Below, in pieces: positions 8,101-13,412 of a stretch of DNA of 13,412 bases. This DNA comes from a bacterium. Its GTDB lineage: Bacteria; UBP15; UBA6099; DSWB01. The DNA lies in the NCBI GenBank assembly GCA_020061125.1, contig JAGUYV010000006.1, positions 1 to 13,412 of the forward strand, read 5' to 3'. The stretch's first letter is position 1, and the number at the start of each line of letters is the position of its first letter. The translations under genes were made by a program, and so were the position numbers. A model generated the notes under the pieces. That model had not been told where the DNA came from. It made no database searches and was given only the letters and a program-made list of their open reading frames with translations.

Positions 8101-11100
8101 TGAACCGCGGACAGTCCGGCATCACCGTCTCGTTCACAGTGGACAACAACGGGACCGCCGCGGCAAACCTGTCCGCGGCTTCGCTCGTGTTCACCAACAA
8201 CACCGATTTCACCGTGACCCCGGATCCGGGCAACCCGTCGCAAATTGCTGGCGGCGCGCAAAATGTTGTCTTCACTTACACCGTGGCCGTGAAAACCGGC
8301 GCCGCGCTCGGCATGAACACTATAGACGCCGCAGTCACAGCCACGGACGCCATCACGGGCGCAAACTGCTCGGACTCGGGCGCAACCGTGACGGACCAGT
8401 GGGAAGTGCGCGCGCCCGGCAGCCTTGCGTCCACCCTGGCCGCAGCCCCCACGCCCGCTTCCACGGGCCAGATCATCACGGTGACCATGACCGTGACCAA
8501 CACCGGCGGCAACACCGTGAACGCAGCCGCGCCTTCCGCACTCACCCTCGGCGGAACCAGCAACGCCACCTATGAAACCGGTCCATCCCCGGCCTCCGCG
8601 AACATCCTTGCGGGCGGTTCGCAGGACTTCACATGGACCTACACCACGGCTTTGACCGCAGGCACGGTGAACTTCACCGGCAGCGCGTCCGGTGTGGATG
8701 AAATCAGCGGCGCACCGGTCAACGGCACGCCCGGCACATCGAATGATGTGCTGATAAAAACAGCCGCCGATATTTCGGTAACATCCATCCAGGCCGCACC
8801 CACGGCTGTTAACCAGGGCCAGAACATCACAGTGACCATGCGCGTGACCAACAGCGGCACGACCAACGCCGATAATGTGGTCCCGGACCCGCCCACACTG
8901 GGCGGCACAAGCACGGCCACCCTGGTCAGCGGCCCCTCGCCCGCCAGCGCCACGGTGCCGGGCAACGGCTATAAAGATTTTGTGTGGTACTATCAGGCTG
9001 GCTCACAGAACGGCACGGTCAACTTCACGGCCGGGGCCTCGGGAGTGGACGCCTCGAGCGGCAACCCGGTCACGGCCGCTCCCGGAACTTCCAACGATGT
9101 GACCGTGCAACTCGGCGCGGGTCTGTCCGTGAGCATCTCCGCGCCCACGCCCGTAAGCACCGGGCAGAATATGCTCGTCAAAGTCACAGTGACCAATACC
9201 GGCGAATCCGGCGCAACCAATGTGGTGCCCTCCGCCCTCACCCTGGGCGGCACCAGCAGCGCGAATTATGTATCCGGTCCCATTCCTGGAACCGCCGACA
9301 TTGCAGCCGGCGCATCCAAGGAATTCACTTTCGGATACACGGCGGGAGGAGTCGCAGGGACCGTGACCTTCACGGGCAACGCCTCCGGATTCGACGCCAC
9401 CAACGGCGCGCCCATCTCGTCTGCTCCGGCCACTTCCAACACCGCCACAGTCCAGCGCAAGGCCGCCCTGTCTTCGAGCATCATCGCCACGCCCAACCCC
9501 GTGAACTGGGCGCAGACCTTCACCGTGACCATGACGGTTTACAACAACGGCCAGGCTGCGGCACAGACCGTCGCGCCCTCTACGCTCACCGTGGCCGGAA
9601 CCAGCGGCGCAACCAAAGTTTCCGGACCCACGCCCGCGTCCGCAAACATCCCCGGCGGAGGCCAGCAGACATTCACCTGGACCTACACCGCCGCATCCAC
9701 ATCCGGCAGCGTCACATTCACGGGCAACGCCTCGGGAAAGGATGCCAATTCACAACTTAATGTGTCCTCGGGCGTCACCACCTCGGATGCGGTCACAGTA
9801 CAAAAACCCGCGGCCATCACGGCCGCGCTCTCCGGCGCGCCCGCTACGGTCAACACGGGCCAATCCTTCACCGTGACCATGACCGTGACCAACACGGGCG
9901 AAGCGTACGCCAACACCGTGGCGCAGGCCGCGCTCACAGTGGGCGGCACCAGCAGCGCCGTGAAAGTGAACGGCCCCACGCCGCCCGCGGCGAGCATCCC
10001 CGGCGGCGCCAGCCGCGACTTCACCTGGACCTACACCGCGGGCGCAACTCCGGGCACGCTCAATTTCACGGGCAGCGCCAGCGGCGCGGACGCCAACACC
10101 GGCGCTCCCATTTCCACGGGCAGCGCCACCTCTCCGAACCAGACGGTGCAGGCCGCCGGAACCCTGGACGCCTCCAGCATCACGCTGCGAAGCTCCGTGA
10201 ATTACAGGCAGAACTTCACGGTCAGCATGACGGTAACCAACAACGGGACATCACAAATCAACAATGTCACGCCGTCCGCGCTGACCGTGAACGGAACCGC
10301 GGCGGCCGCCAGGCTCTCCGGTCCCACTCCCGCATCCGCCAACATCCCCGGCGGAGGCCAGCAGACATTCTCCTGGACCTACATGGCCGGAACCTCTTCA
10401 GGCACGATTAATTTCACAGGCAGCGCCAGCGGCACGGACAGCGTGAGCGGCCTGCCCGTGTCCTCCACGCCCAGAACCTCGCCAGACTGCCAGGTTCAGT
10501 CACCCGCAAGCATTACCATTTCGCAGATCACATCAAACAAGTCAGTTGTCAACACGGGACAATCGTTCACCGTCACGGCATCGGTGCGCAATACGGGCCA
10601 GGAAACCGTAAACGCGCTGGCGCCGACTACGCTCTCGCAGTCCGGCACGGGCGCGGCCACGGTGATCAGCGGACCCACGCCCGTGAATGCAGCCCTGCCC
10701 GGCAGCGCCACGCAGACATTCTCTTGGACCCTCACGGCCACGGCGCCGGGAACGGTCTATTACTCCGCGTCCGCACAAGGAACCGGAAACAATTCAGGTC
10801 TGGCCGTTGAAGCGGTGACAAGCACCACGCCGGCCATAGCCATCATGCGCGGCGCGGACCTGTCCGCGTCTGTGGCGGCCACGCCCGGCCAGGTCAGCAG
10901 CGGACAAACCGTGACTGTGGTCATGACCGTGACCAACGCCGGACAGGTGCAGGCCAACGCCGTGGCGCCGTCCGCGCTCACCATCACGGGCAACAGCGGC
11001 AATGTGACCCTGGCAACCGGCCCCACGCCCGCAAACGCCAGCATTCCGGGCGGGCAGTCCCGCACATTCACCTGGACCTACACCGCGGGCAGCATCGCGG

Positions 11101-12944
11101 GCACTGTGTTCTTTACAGGCAACGCAACCGGCACGGACGCCAACTCCGGGCTGCCCGCTTCGAGCAACAGCGACACATCCAATGTGGTCATGATCGCCAC
11201 GCCCGCCAACCTCACCGTGAGCATCAATTCATCCCCGGCCGGGATTGGCGAGAACGGTACCATCACCGTGACCATGACCGTGAACAACACGGGCGGCGCC
11301 GCGGCCAACAATGTCTCGCCCTCGGCCCTCACCCTGGGCGGCACCAGCGCAGCAGCAACGCTCGCCGACGGTCCCAGTCCGGCTTCGGCCAGCATCGCGG
11401 GCGGAGGCACCAAGCAGTTTGTTTGGCATTACACCGCGGGCGCCACGGCCGGCACCGTGAACTTCACGGGCAACGCCGCAGGCACGGACGCCAATTCCGG
11501 TAACCCGATCGCGGCCGCGATCAAGACTTCCAACAATACGACAATCCAGGGGCCGGCCACGCTTTCATCGTCCATTCAGGCGGCGCCGTTGAACCCGGCC
11601 CCGGCATCGGCCATCACGGTCACCATGACCGTGTCCAACACCGGCGGAGCGCAGGCCAACAGCGTGGCGCCGTCCGCGCTCACGGTCGGCGGAACCAGCG
11701 CCGCCAACTTTGCGTCCGGCCCGTCTCCGGCCAGCGCGGACATCCCCGGCGGAGGCCAGCAGGCCTTCACCTGGACCTTCACCGCGGGCGCGGGATTCGG
11801 CACCGTGAATTTCACGGGCAACGCCGCGGGCACGGACGCCAACTCCGGCAACCCCGTGGCCGCCGCCATATCAACCAGCAACAATGTGAACATCACCTCG
11901 CTCGGCCCGCTCTGGGTGTACCCGGCGGCGGGCACCATCGGCGCGGTCCGCTCGTCTCCGTCCGTGAGGGACAACACGGTCTATGTCGGCTCGGACGATG
12001 ACAATCTCTATGCGCTCAACGCCTCGAACGGCGCGCTCAAGTGGAGCCGCAACACCGGCGGCGATGTGGTGTCCACCCCCTACCCCGTGTACGACGGCAG
12101 CCAGTACATCGTGTACTTCGGTTCTTACAGCAACTATGTGTACGCGCTCACCGAGAATAACGCGCAGGCCCCGGGATGGCCCGGCGTGCGCGTCAACATC
12201 GGCAACACCATCGTGTCCACCACCGTGGTGGACGGGTACAACATCTTCCTGGGCAGTTTCGACCAGAAGGTGTACGCCGTGGACATGGCCAACGGGAGCA
12301 TCGTGTGGACTTCACCGTCGCTCGGCGGCTCTCTGATATCAAGCCCCTCGGTCGGCGACACCGAAATGTTCATCGGCAGCACCAACGGCAAGCTGTATGC
12401 CCTGAACAAGGCGGACGGCACATATCTCCGAGAGTTCGACACGGGCGGCGCCGTGGAAGGCTCGGCCTGGGTGGACTGGACCGGCGCTCTGTTCATCGGA
12501 AGTTCCAGCGGCAAGTTCTATCGCCTCAATGCATCCAACTTCACGCAGACCTGGGTGTGGCCGTCCTCGGGTTCCGTGGGTTCCATCATTTCCTCGCCCT
12601 GGGTCGAGTCCGGCTTGAACGCCGTTTACTTCGGCTCCAACGACGGAAAGCTGTACGCCATCAACACAACCACGGGGCAGCCCCTGGCCGGGTTCACGCC
12701 CTACCAGACCGGTTCGGCCGTGCGCTCCTCGCCCCTGGTGTGGAACGATGTGGTGTATTTCGGCTCGGACGACGGCAAGGTGTACGCCATCAGCGCAAAC
12801 AACGGCGCGATTCTCCCCGGCTGGCCCTACGACACCACAAACATAGTGTTTTCTTCGCCCGGCCTGTATTATGTGGACGGCATCAACGACCGCATCATCG
12901 TCGGCTCGAATTCGGGACAGGTGTTCGCGTTTGAAGCTAACTGA
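2016..12944 (+). CDS. Giant secreted multidomain surface protein with Ig-like repeats and C-terminal PQQ-type beta-propeller
   Basis: A 3,642-residue exported protein, uninterrupted by frameshift. Domain order (residues): signal peptide 1-31; LamG/concanavalin-like sandwich 32-228; beta-sandwich domain with 'LYRDTGVSPGAWDAGDPAIG' at ~292-311, 229-395; two TIG/IPT-like domains 396-495 and 496-590; Cys-rich beta module 592-686; DUF2341-like 691-805; ThuA/GATase1-like 815-1025; seven ETG repeats 1036-2012, the sixth carrying a CBM6/malectin-like domain at 1738-1872; eleven CARDB/DUF11-like repeats 2013-3294; eight-bladed propeller 3295-3642. The repeats are rich in Thr, Ser, Ala, Gly and Asn and poor in Lys and Cys, as in extracellular stalks. 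I see no transmembrane segment, LPxTG, PEP-CTERM or recognised type IX tail, so the mode of retention is unknown. The likely role is adhesion or carbohydrate binding at the cell surface; this is inference from architecture. The upstream CRP-type operator suggests carbon-status control. It overlaps the downstream peptidase gene by 14 bp. Confidence 0.9.
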   Translation: MPGKHRDLANGPSVGALLALLLCLWSGAAHAQSHFIDNFDSYARNSSVCAAANWAACSGSATVSNAASVSTPNSAFLDRNGSDSSMTGISFGAVSQRMVVEFSLRATRVNSGTKGVVLRNSTNGAAIQVRINDTRRIEYNRLGTWTQLCGSNTSNNTWYTFLIVTDPSQTTDTFDLFVTEGGAAFCSGTNLNVQANTANIDKIEFYASGNNNADMYVDDVRVYNVGALNLAPGANNPVAANIASDAADVAMLQMSIQETGGHEGVQITEAQFTASGTGDDRSAASGGAISNNQVCLYRDTGVSPGAWDAGDPAIGACTNYSADNGTAIFSGIAETIPAGGSALWLLVYKQMAGTAIGGQTFAAALSGGTATGATSGQSANATGAAAGNAMTVIAMPPNATAYTNNTESALNGLGARTTQSVTITGTSFGTACAAPGNVIKIGAYTVDCALVSSWTSTSITFTLNTAIGNEYGGAGALVVRANAMDDTTPLNFSVYPRVTGLSPACGAEGTAVSVQGDHLCPGGTCPAAGNRATAANNVTFFNSLMVPDAAVSSWTHTQIAVTAPTGAQTGNVTVTANSLAAGSALFDTNAPAQSGWNPPKYSSILTTSPTITFTLDTAGDCRWSLDDLGYSAMTGDCTGDGTASITCATSGLPQGPAVVYTACRSACGAQDTAATNEAISYTVDEYQPLGDAWWDPAWAYRVPVQIAKPAGYETARFHNGYVNTTVDFAAAGFDHIDQNSLRMVRYNGSTWTVLPVRITQWWDGDSDGKYDRANITFAVDKDDLKSGLQTAIVYYLYYDIVSNGPKAAAATAPVTTLKILCLDNDNESQVCEAMAAYSAIGEINVIVYEAPNLNALVYGNLVNYDMLYFGWNALANDQTYQLAGYEEDLKNYASSGGRILCAASDNAGWASGWLPDPGAIAVYDTGDSNPTMFAPFNTEIFNYPNANALNGVTEDEDYRNVNTGAGWEIMAQDSGTTARKMYLRKYHGAGVYILSSVDARNATLANAGRNYFQNSIYWAWRWRQTQLTVAIGTPEWYTPDAIGFFESGYAIPMTSARVGDTIYIQMNGDDINDTVTGSVTVKLTSTSDPAGITITLTETGPATGILRGTATLATATNGPAAQILANTGGTITVASITKVEKSATLTVAASEPSVITELDIKTDGTYSVSLEDTVDIGSTLYIQVLATDANPLSSDITTVRVTSTTDPAGINVNLYETGRNTGIFRGAATVANNSDDLLDYIAAVNADTITVRSNTDTAFFDTCQVKNQPPTAIYSISLYQSNYTTQLTTAAGGATAYIELVGQDGNSYSQDRTTVSVKSSTTDPVGIGVQVVETTASSGIFRGSFTLKAASDVVQRHIGARVPGETVTVTSDDDPTKTDALTVLNTPPVSITGLDAKTDASYSVSLGYGLQVGQTIYLEITAPDANPETNDTTQVTLKSSATDPAGITLTLTQTAPTATTYRGTAIIKPASNAAARQIGADAGETITITSATDPSKTETVQVISTNPTSITSLTFMNSAYSAPLAGGVAVGENLYIEIAAADLNPESTDQTTAYVVSTADPTGITVTLTESGRGTGLFRGVATVSSSSNQLTGEILGANGDTITSKSTVNQARQDTIAVQGSPPRGVFALDIYQSDYTTAISQAKGGDILYIQARGVDGNTASTDRMVATVTSTSDPVGITVTLNEQTSGTEFNRPYRGTITLGSASSQALGTIKIAVGDTVTVTSQYFVYLVDGSGHFWFEGEAANRLTPNMTASAGANTSGGQFVYVPQGSYTGAAEYVLYKQSAGTTTYYLYGRTWAQDAGGRQFTARMDNNGETAWDLGATYAVWRDPWLAGASYSLAQGAHVFRIRNTAEANDAARLDKAVLRTNASAPTGFGSAPVTLTPSDSITVPNTQPTAVTAVVLKSDATYSADLLTNVQIGSTLYIQLQGTDGDTQSVNTTTVTIKSSVTDPAGITVTLTETGVGTGIFRGTAAVAAASSQASGLIGAATNETVTIASVVNPTRTDTVIVDTPAALSIDTVTTAPTLVNRGQSGITVSFTVDNNGTAAANLSAASLVFTNNTDFTVTPDPGNPSQIAGGAQNVVFTYTVAVKTGAALGMNTIDAAVTATDAITGANCSDSGATVTDQWEVRAPGSLASTLAAAPTPASTGQIITVTMTVTNTGGNTVNAAAPSALTLGGTSNATYETGPSPASANILAGGSQDFTWTYTTALTAGTVNFTGSASGVDEISGAPVNGTPGTSNDVLIKTAADISVTSIQAAPTAVNQGQNITVTMRVTNSGTTNADNVVPDPPTLGGTSTATLVSGPSPASATVPGNGYKDFVWYYQAGSQNGTVNFTAGASGVDASSGNPVTAAPGTSNDVTVQLGAGLSVSISAPTPVSTGQNMLVKVTVTNTGESGATNVVPSALTLGGTSSANYVSGPIPGTADIAAGASKEFTFGYTAGGVAGTVTFTGNASGFDATNGAPISSAPATSNTATVQRKAALSSSIIATPNPVNWAQTFTVTMTVYNNGQAAAQTVAPSTLTVAGTSGATKVSGPTPASANIPGGGQQTFTWTYTAASTSGSVTFTGNASGKDANSQLNVSSGVTTSDAVTVQKPAAITAALSGAPATVNTGQSFTVTMTVTNTGEAYANTVAQAALTVGGTSSAVKVNGPTPPAASIPGGASRDFTWTYTAGATPGTLNFTGSASGADANTGAPISTGSATSPNQTVQAAGTLDASSITLRSSVNYRQNFTVSMTVTNNGTSQINNVTPSALTVNGTAAAARLSGPTPASANIPGGGQQTFSWTYMAGTSSGTINFTGSASGTDSVSGLPVSSTPRTSPDCQVQSPASITISQITSNKSVVNTGQSFTVTASVRNTGQETVNALAPTTLSQSGTGAATVISGPTPVNAALPGSATQTFSWTLTATAPGTVYYSASAQGTGNNSGLAVEAVTSTTPAIAIMRGADLSASVAATPGQVSSGQTVTVVMTVTNAGQVQANAVAPSALTITGNSGNVTLATGPTPANASIPGGQSRTFTWTYTAGSIAGTVFFTGNATGTDANSGLPASSNSDTSNVVMIATPANLTVSINSSPAGIGENGTITVTMTVNNTGGAAANNVSPSALTLGGTSAAATLADGPSPASASIAGGGTKQFVWHYTAGATAGTVNFTGNAAGTDANSGNPIAAAIKTSNNTTIQGPATLSSSIQAAPLNPAPASAITVTMTVSNTGGAQANSVAPSALTVGGTSAANFASGPSPASADIPGGGQQAFTWTFTAGAGFGTVNFTGNAAGTDANSGNPVAAAISTSNNVNITSLGPLWVYPAAGTIGAVRSSPSVRDNTVYVGSDDDNLYALNASNGALKWSRNTGGDVVSTPYPVYDGSQYIVYFGSYSNYVYALTENNAQAPGWPGVRVNIGNTIVSTTVVDGYNIFLGSFDQKVYAVDMANGSIVWTSPSLGGSLISSPSVGDTEMFIGSTNGKLYALNKADGTYLREFDTGGAVEGSAWVDWTGALFIGSSSGKFYRLNASNFTQTWVWPSSGSVGSIISSPWVESGLNAVYFGSNDGKLYAINTTTGQPLAGFTPYQTGSAVRSSPLVWNDVVYFGSDDGKVYAISANNGAILPGWPYDTTNIVFSSPGLYYVDGINDRIIVGSNSGQVFAFEAN
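2109..5120 (+). other. N-terminal head region of the giant protein (LamG-like, TIG-like, DUF2341-like, ThuA-like modules)
   Basis: Residues 32-1035 differ from the rest of the protein: non-repetitive, rich in Cys (about 19 residues) and aromatic. The first sandwich ends in MYVDDVRVYNV, a typical closing strand of LamG-like folds. Two TIG-like domains follow, with strands such as VTGLSPACGAEGTAVSVQG. The DUF2341-like module begins DAWWDPAWAYRVPVQI (691 on), the usual 'W..aW.YR.pi.i' opening. The ThuA/GATase1-like module (815-1025) shows alternating strands KILCLD, YDMLYFGW, GGRILCAAS and GAGVYILSSVD. I find no clear nucleophile-elbow motif, so it may bind rather than catalyse. Module identities are by eye and moderate in confidence. 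Confidence 0.55.
5121..8051 (+). repeat. Seven ~118-residue 'ETG..TG.FRG' beta-sandwich repeats
   Basis: Repeat starts are at residues ~1036, 1151, 1268, 1386, 1505, 1622 and 1895, ending at 2012; the spacing is 115-119 residues except for the sixth. Each unit reads roughly G-x2-LYI(Q/E)...D.N...TTV.VKS..TDPAGI.V.L.ETG..TGIFRG.ATV....GDTITV.S....TDTV.V. The ETG..TG.F.G signature is common in very large secreted bacterial and archaeal proteins; I cannot name the Pfam family with certainty. The units fall into three subtypes in the order ABC-ABC-A (see findings). They probably form a rod. Confidence 0.75.
7227..7631 (+). other. CBM6/malectin-like carbohydrate-binding domain inserted in ETG repeat 6
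   Basis: Residues ~1738-1872 open with FWFEGEAA, have SGGQFVYVP and AAEYVLYKQSAGTTTYYLYGRTWAQD in the middle, and close with SLAQGAHVFRIRNT followed by ARLDKAVL. This is the canonical CBM6/CBM35/malectin-like order: 'EaE', 'Y.l.v' strand, 'l..G.H.l.i' strand and a final 'lDk..l'. It is a beta-sandwich that usually binds glycans. It interrupts repeat 6 between its 'GDTVTVTS' strand and its last strand 'DSITVPN'. Ligand residues cannot be assigned by eye. Confidence 0.65.
8052..11897 (+). repeat. Eleven CARDB/DUF11-like Ig repeats, period ~116 residues (~348 bp)
   Basis: The first unit (residues 2013-2132) is divergent. Ten regular units start at 2133, 2249, 2366, 2481, 2597, 2713, 2829, 2945, 3061 and 3179, a period of 115-118 residues. 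The consensus by eye is GQ.FTVTMTVTNTG...AN.V.PSALT.GGTS.A....GP.PASA.IPGGG...FTWTYTAG...GTV.FTG.A.G.DA.SG.P.......TS....VQ. This matches the CARDB/DUF11 style of Ig-like adhesion domain ('cell adhesion related domain found in bacteria'). Unit 8 (2829-2944) is the most divergent of the regular ones. Identical DNA blocks shared by units 5, 7 and 11 point to recombination between repeats. Confidence 0.85.
11898..12941 (+). other. C-terminal eight-bladed PQQ-type beta-propeller
   Basis: Residues 3295-3642 contain eight copies of the blade motif '(Y/F/I)(V/F/L/I)GS-x5-(V/L/F)(Y/F)(A/R)(L/V/I/F)': YVGSDDDNLYAL, YFGSYSNYVYAL, FLGSFDQKVYAV, FIGSTNGKLYAL, FIGSSSGKFYRL, YFGSNDGKLYAI, YFGSDDGKVYAI and IVGSNSGQVFAF. 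The leading strand PLWVYP would close the ring with the last blade. Eight blades match BamB and quinoprotein dehydrogenases. There is no sign of the PQQ or metal ligands of a dehydrogenase, so a binding platform is more likely. It ends at the C-terminus with FEAN and no sorting tail. Confidence 0.85.
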
Positions 12945-13412
12945 CTGGCAGCAGATTGACACGCCCGACCCACGGCTGGAGCTTGTGGCCGAGGCTCTGG
13001 CGCGCACCGGGCAGGCGCGTGTGCGCGTGCACGGAGCAAGCATGCGCCCGGCGATTTGCGGCGGCGACATCGTGAACATCCGGGCGTGCGCGTGGAAAGA
13101 TCTTCGGATCGGAGACATCGCGGCGTGCATCCGCGGCGCGGGGCTGGTGGTGCACCGCGTGGTGTGGAAATCGCCGGGCCGCGTGTGGCTCAAGGGCGAC
13201 GCCCTGCCGTATTTGGACCCGCCCATGCCGCGTGGCCTCATATTTGGAAAAATCGCGGGCGTGGAAACCGCGCGCGGTTTTATGGACCTCACAACCCGCG
13301 GCGCGCGCACGACGAACATCGGCATTCTGCTCTACGCACTGCCCCTGTCTCTGGCGCTGGCCGCATGGCGCGCCCTGTGCGGCCCGCTCGCGCCGCTCCA
13401 CGGCGACGGCCC
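12931..13412 (+). CDS. S26 signal-peptidase-like protein, SipW/ER type (3' end outside window)
   Basis: From a TTG at 12931 the frame stays open to the right edge (160 residues seen). It has the S26 boxes of the Ser-His-Asp (SipW/Sec11-type) branch: VHGASMRPAICGGDIV with Ser37, GDIAACIRGAGLVVHRVV with His75 where classical LepB has Lys, and LKGDALPYLDPP with Asp90 and Asp96. A hydrophobic stretch at 130-148 (IGILLYALPLSLALAAW) is a C-terminal membrane anchor; the usual N-terminal anchor is missing. The start is uncertain. TTG 12931 has a weak AGG nine bases upstream and overlaps the giant gene by 14 bp, implying translational coupling. An ATG at 12871 would only add residues read from the giant gene's other frame, and a GTG at 12985 has a GGAG that is too close. 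It may process exported proteins, perhaps its neighbour; soluble-start S26 proteins of this kind also occur near peptide-maturation genes. Confidence 0.8.
   Translation, partial: MKLTDWQQIDTPDPRLELVAEALARTGQARVRVHGASMRPAICGGDIVNIRACAWKDLRIGDIAACIRGAGLVVHRVVWKSPGRVWLKGDALPYLDPPMPRGLIFGKIAGVETARGFMDLTTRGARTTNIGILLYALPLSLALAAWRALCGPLAPLHGDG

Noticed and set aside
3672-8261. Long minus-strand frames (3672-4976 and 6834-8261) inside the giant gene
   Set aside because: They are low-complexity His/Gly/Val/Arg shadows of repetitive coding sequence; the + frame has a signal peptide, continuous domains and an RBS.
8412-11897. Regular 348-bp periodicity considered as a CRISPR or tandem satellite
   Set aside because: The period is an exact multiple of three, reads through as conserved Ig-like protein repeats, and the units are far too long for CRISPR repeats and spacers.
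12871-12930. Upstream ATG (12871) as the start of the peptidase gene
   Set aside because: No ribosome site, and the added residues (Ser/Thr/Arg-rich) are simply another frame of the propeller coding sequence.

Overview
This window comes from a GC-rich bacterium, probably Gram-negative. Lineage cannot be fixed from the window alone. Large secreted multidomain proteins of this type (DUF2341-like, Ig-like repeats, PQQ-type beta-propeller) are common in Deltaproteobacteria/Myxococcota-like and PVC-like environmental bacteria, which I offer only as plausible affinities. All genes lie on the + strand and codon use looks uniform. The only AT-rich stretch is the regulatory gap at about 1630-2015. There are no tRNA, rRNA, CRISPR or insertion-sequence signatures.

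Layout: (1) positions 1-423 hold the 3' end of a gene entering from the left, not securely identified. (2) A sigma70-like promoter with an extended -10 overlaps that gene's stop codon and should drive a 359-residue FMN-dependent nitronate monooxygenase / NPD-family TIM-barrel enzyme (522-1601). (3) A 414-bp intergenic region carries a perfect CRP-type operator (TGTGA-N6-TCACA with 9-bp arms) followed by two overlapping -10 elements. The spacing suits class I activation of the next gene. (4) One gene, 2016-12944, fills 80% of the window and encodes a 3,642-residue exported protein. In order it has a signal peptide, a Cys-rich head (LamG-like domain, a beta-sandwich domain, two TIG-like domains, a DUF2341-like module and a ThuA/GATase1-like module), seven ~118-residue 'ETG..TG.FRG' repeats (the sixth interrupted by a CBM6/malectin-like domain), eleven ~116-residue CARDB/DUF11-like Ig repeats, and a C-terminal eight-bladed PQQ-type beta-propeller. 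(5) Overlapping its stop by 14 bp is a SipW/ER-type (Ser-His-Asp) S26 signal-peptidase-like gene that runs off the right edge.

The last two genes look translationally coupled, which suggests a surface-protein/processing-peptidase pair under CRP-like control. That link is inference. The nitronate monooxygenase has its own promoter and no evident functional tie to them.

The strongest unexpected signal is compositional. Reading the whole window, I find no occurrence of the palindrome ACGT, although other palindromes of the same composition (GTAC, AGCT, TCGA, GATC, CATG) are frequent. Codon choice bends around it: Asn, Asp, Tyr and His codons end in T when a GTN valine codon follows. This points to DNA-level selection, such as a past or present restriction-modification system recognising ACGT.
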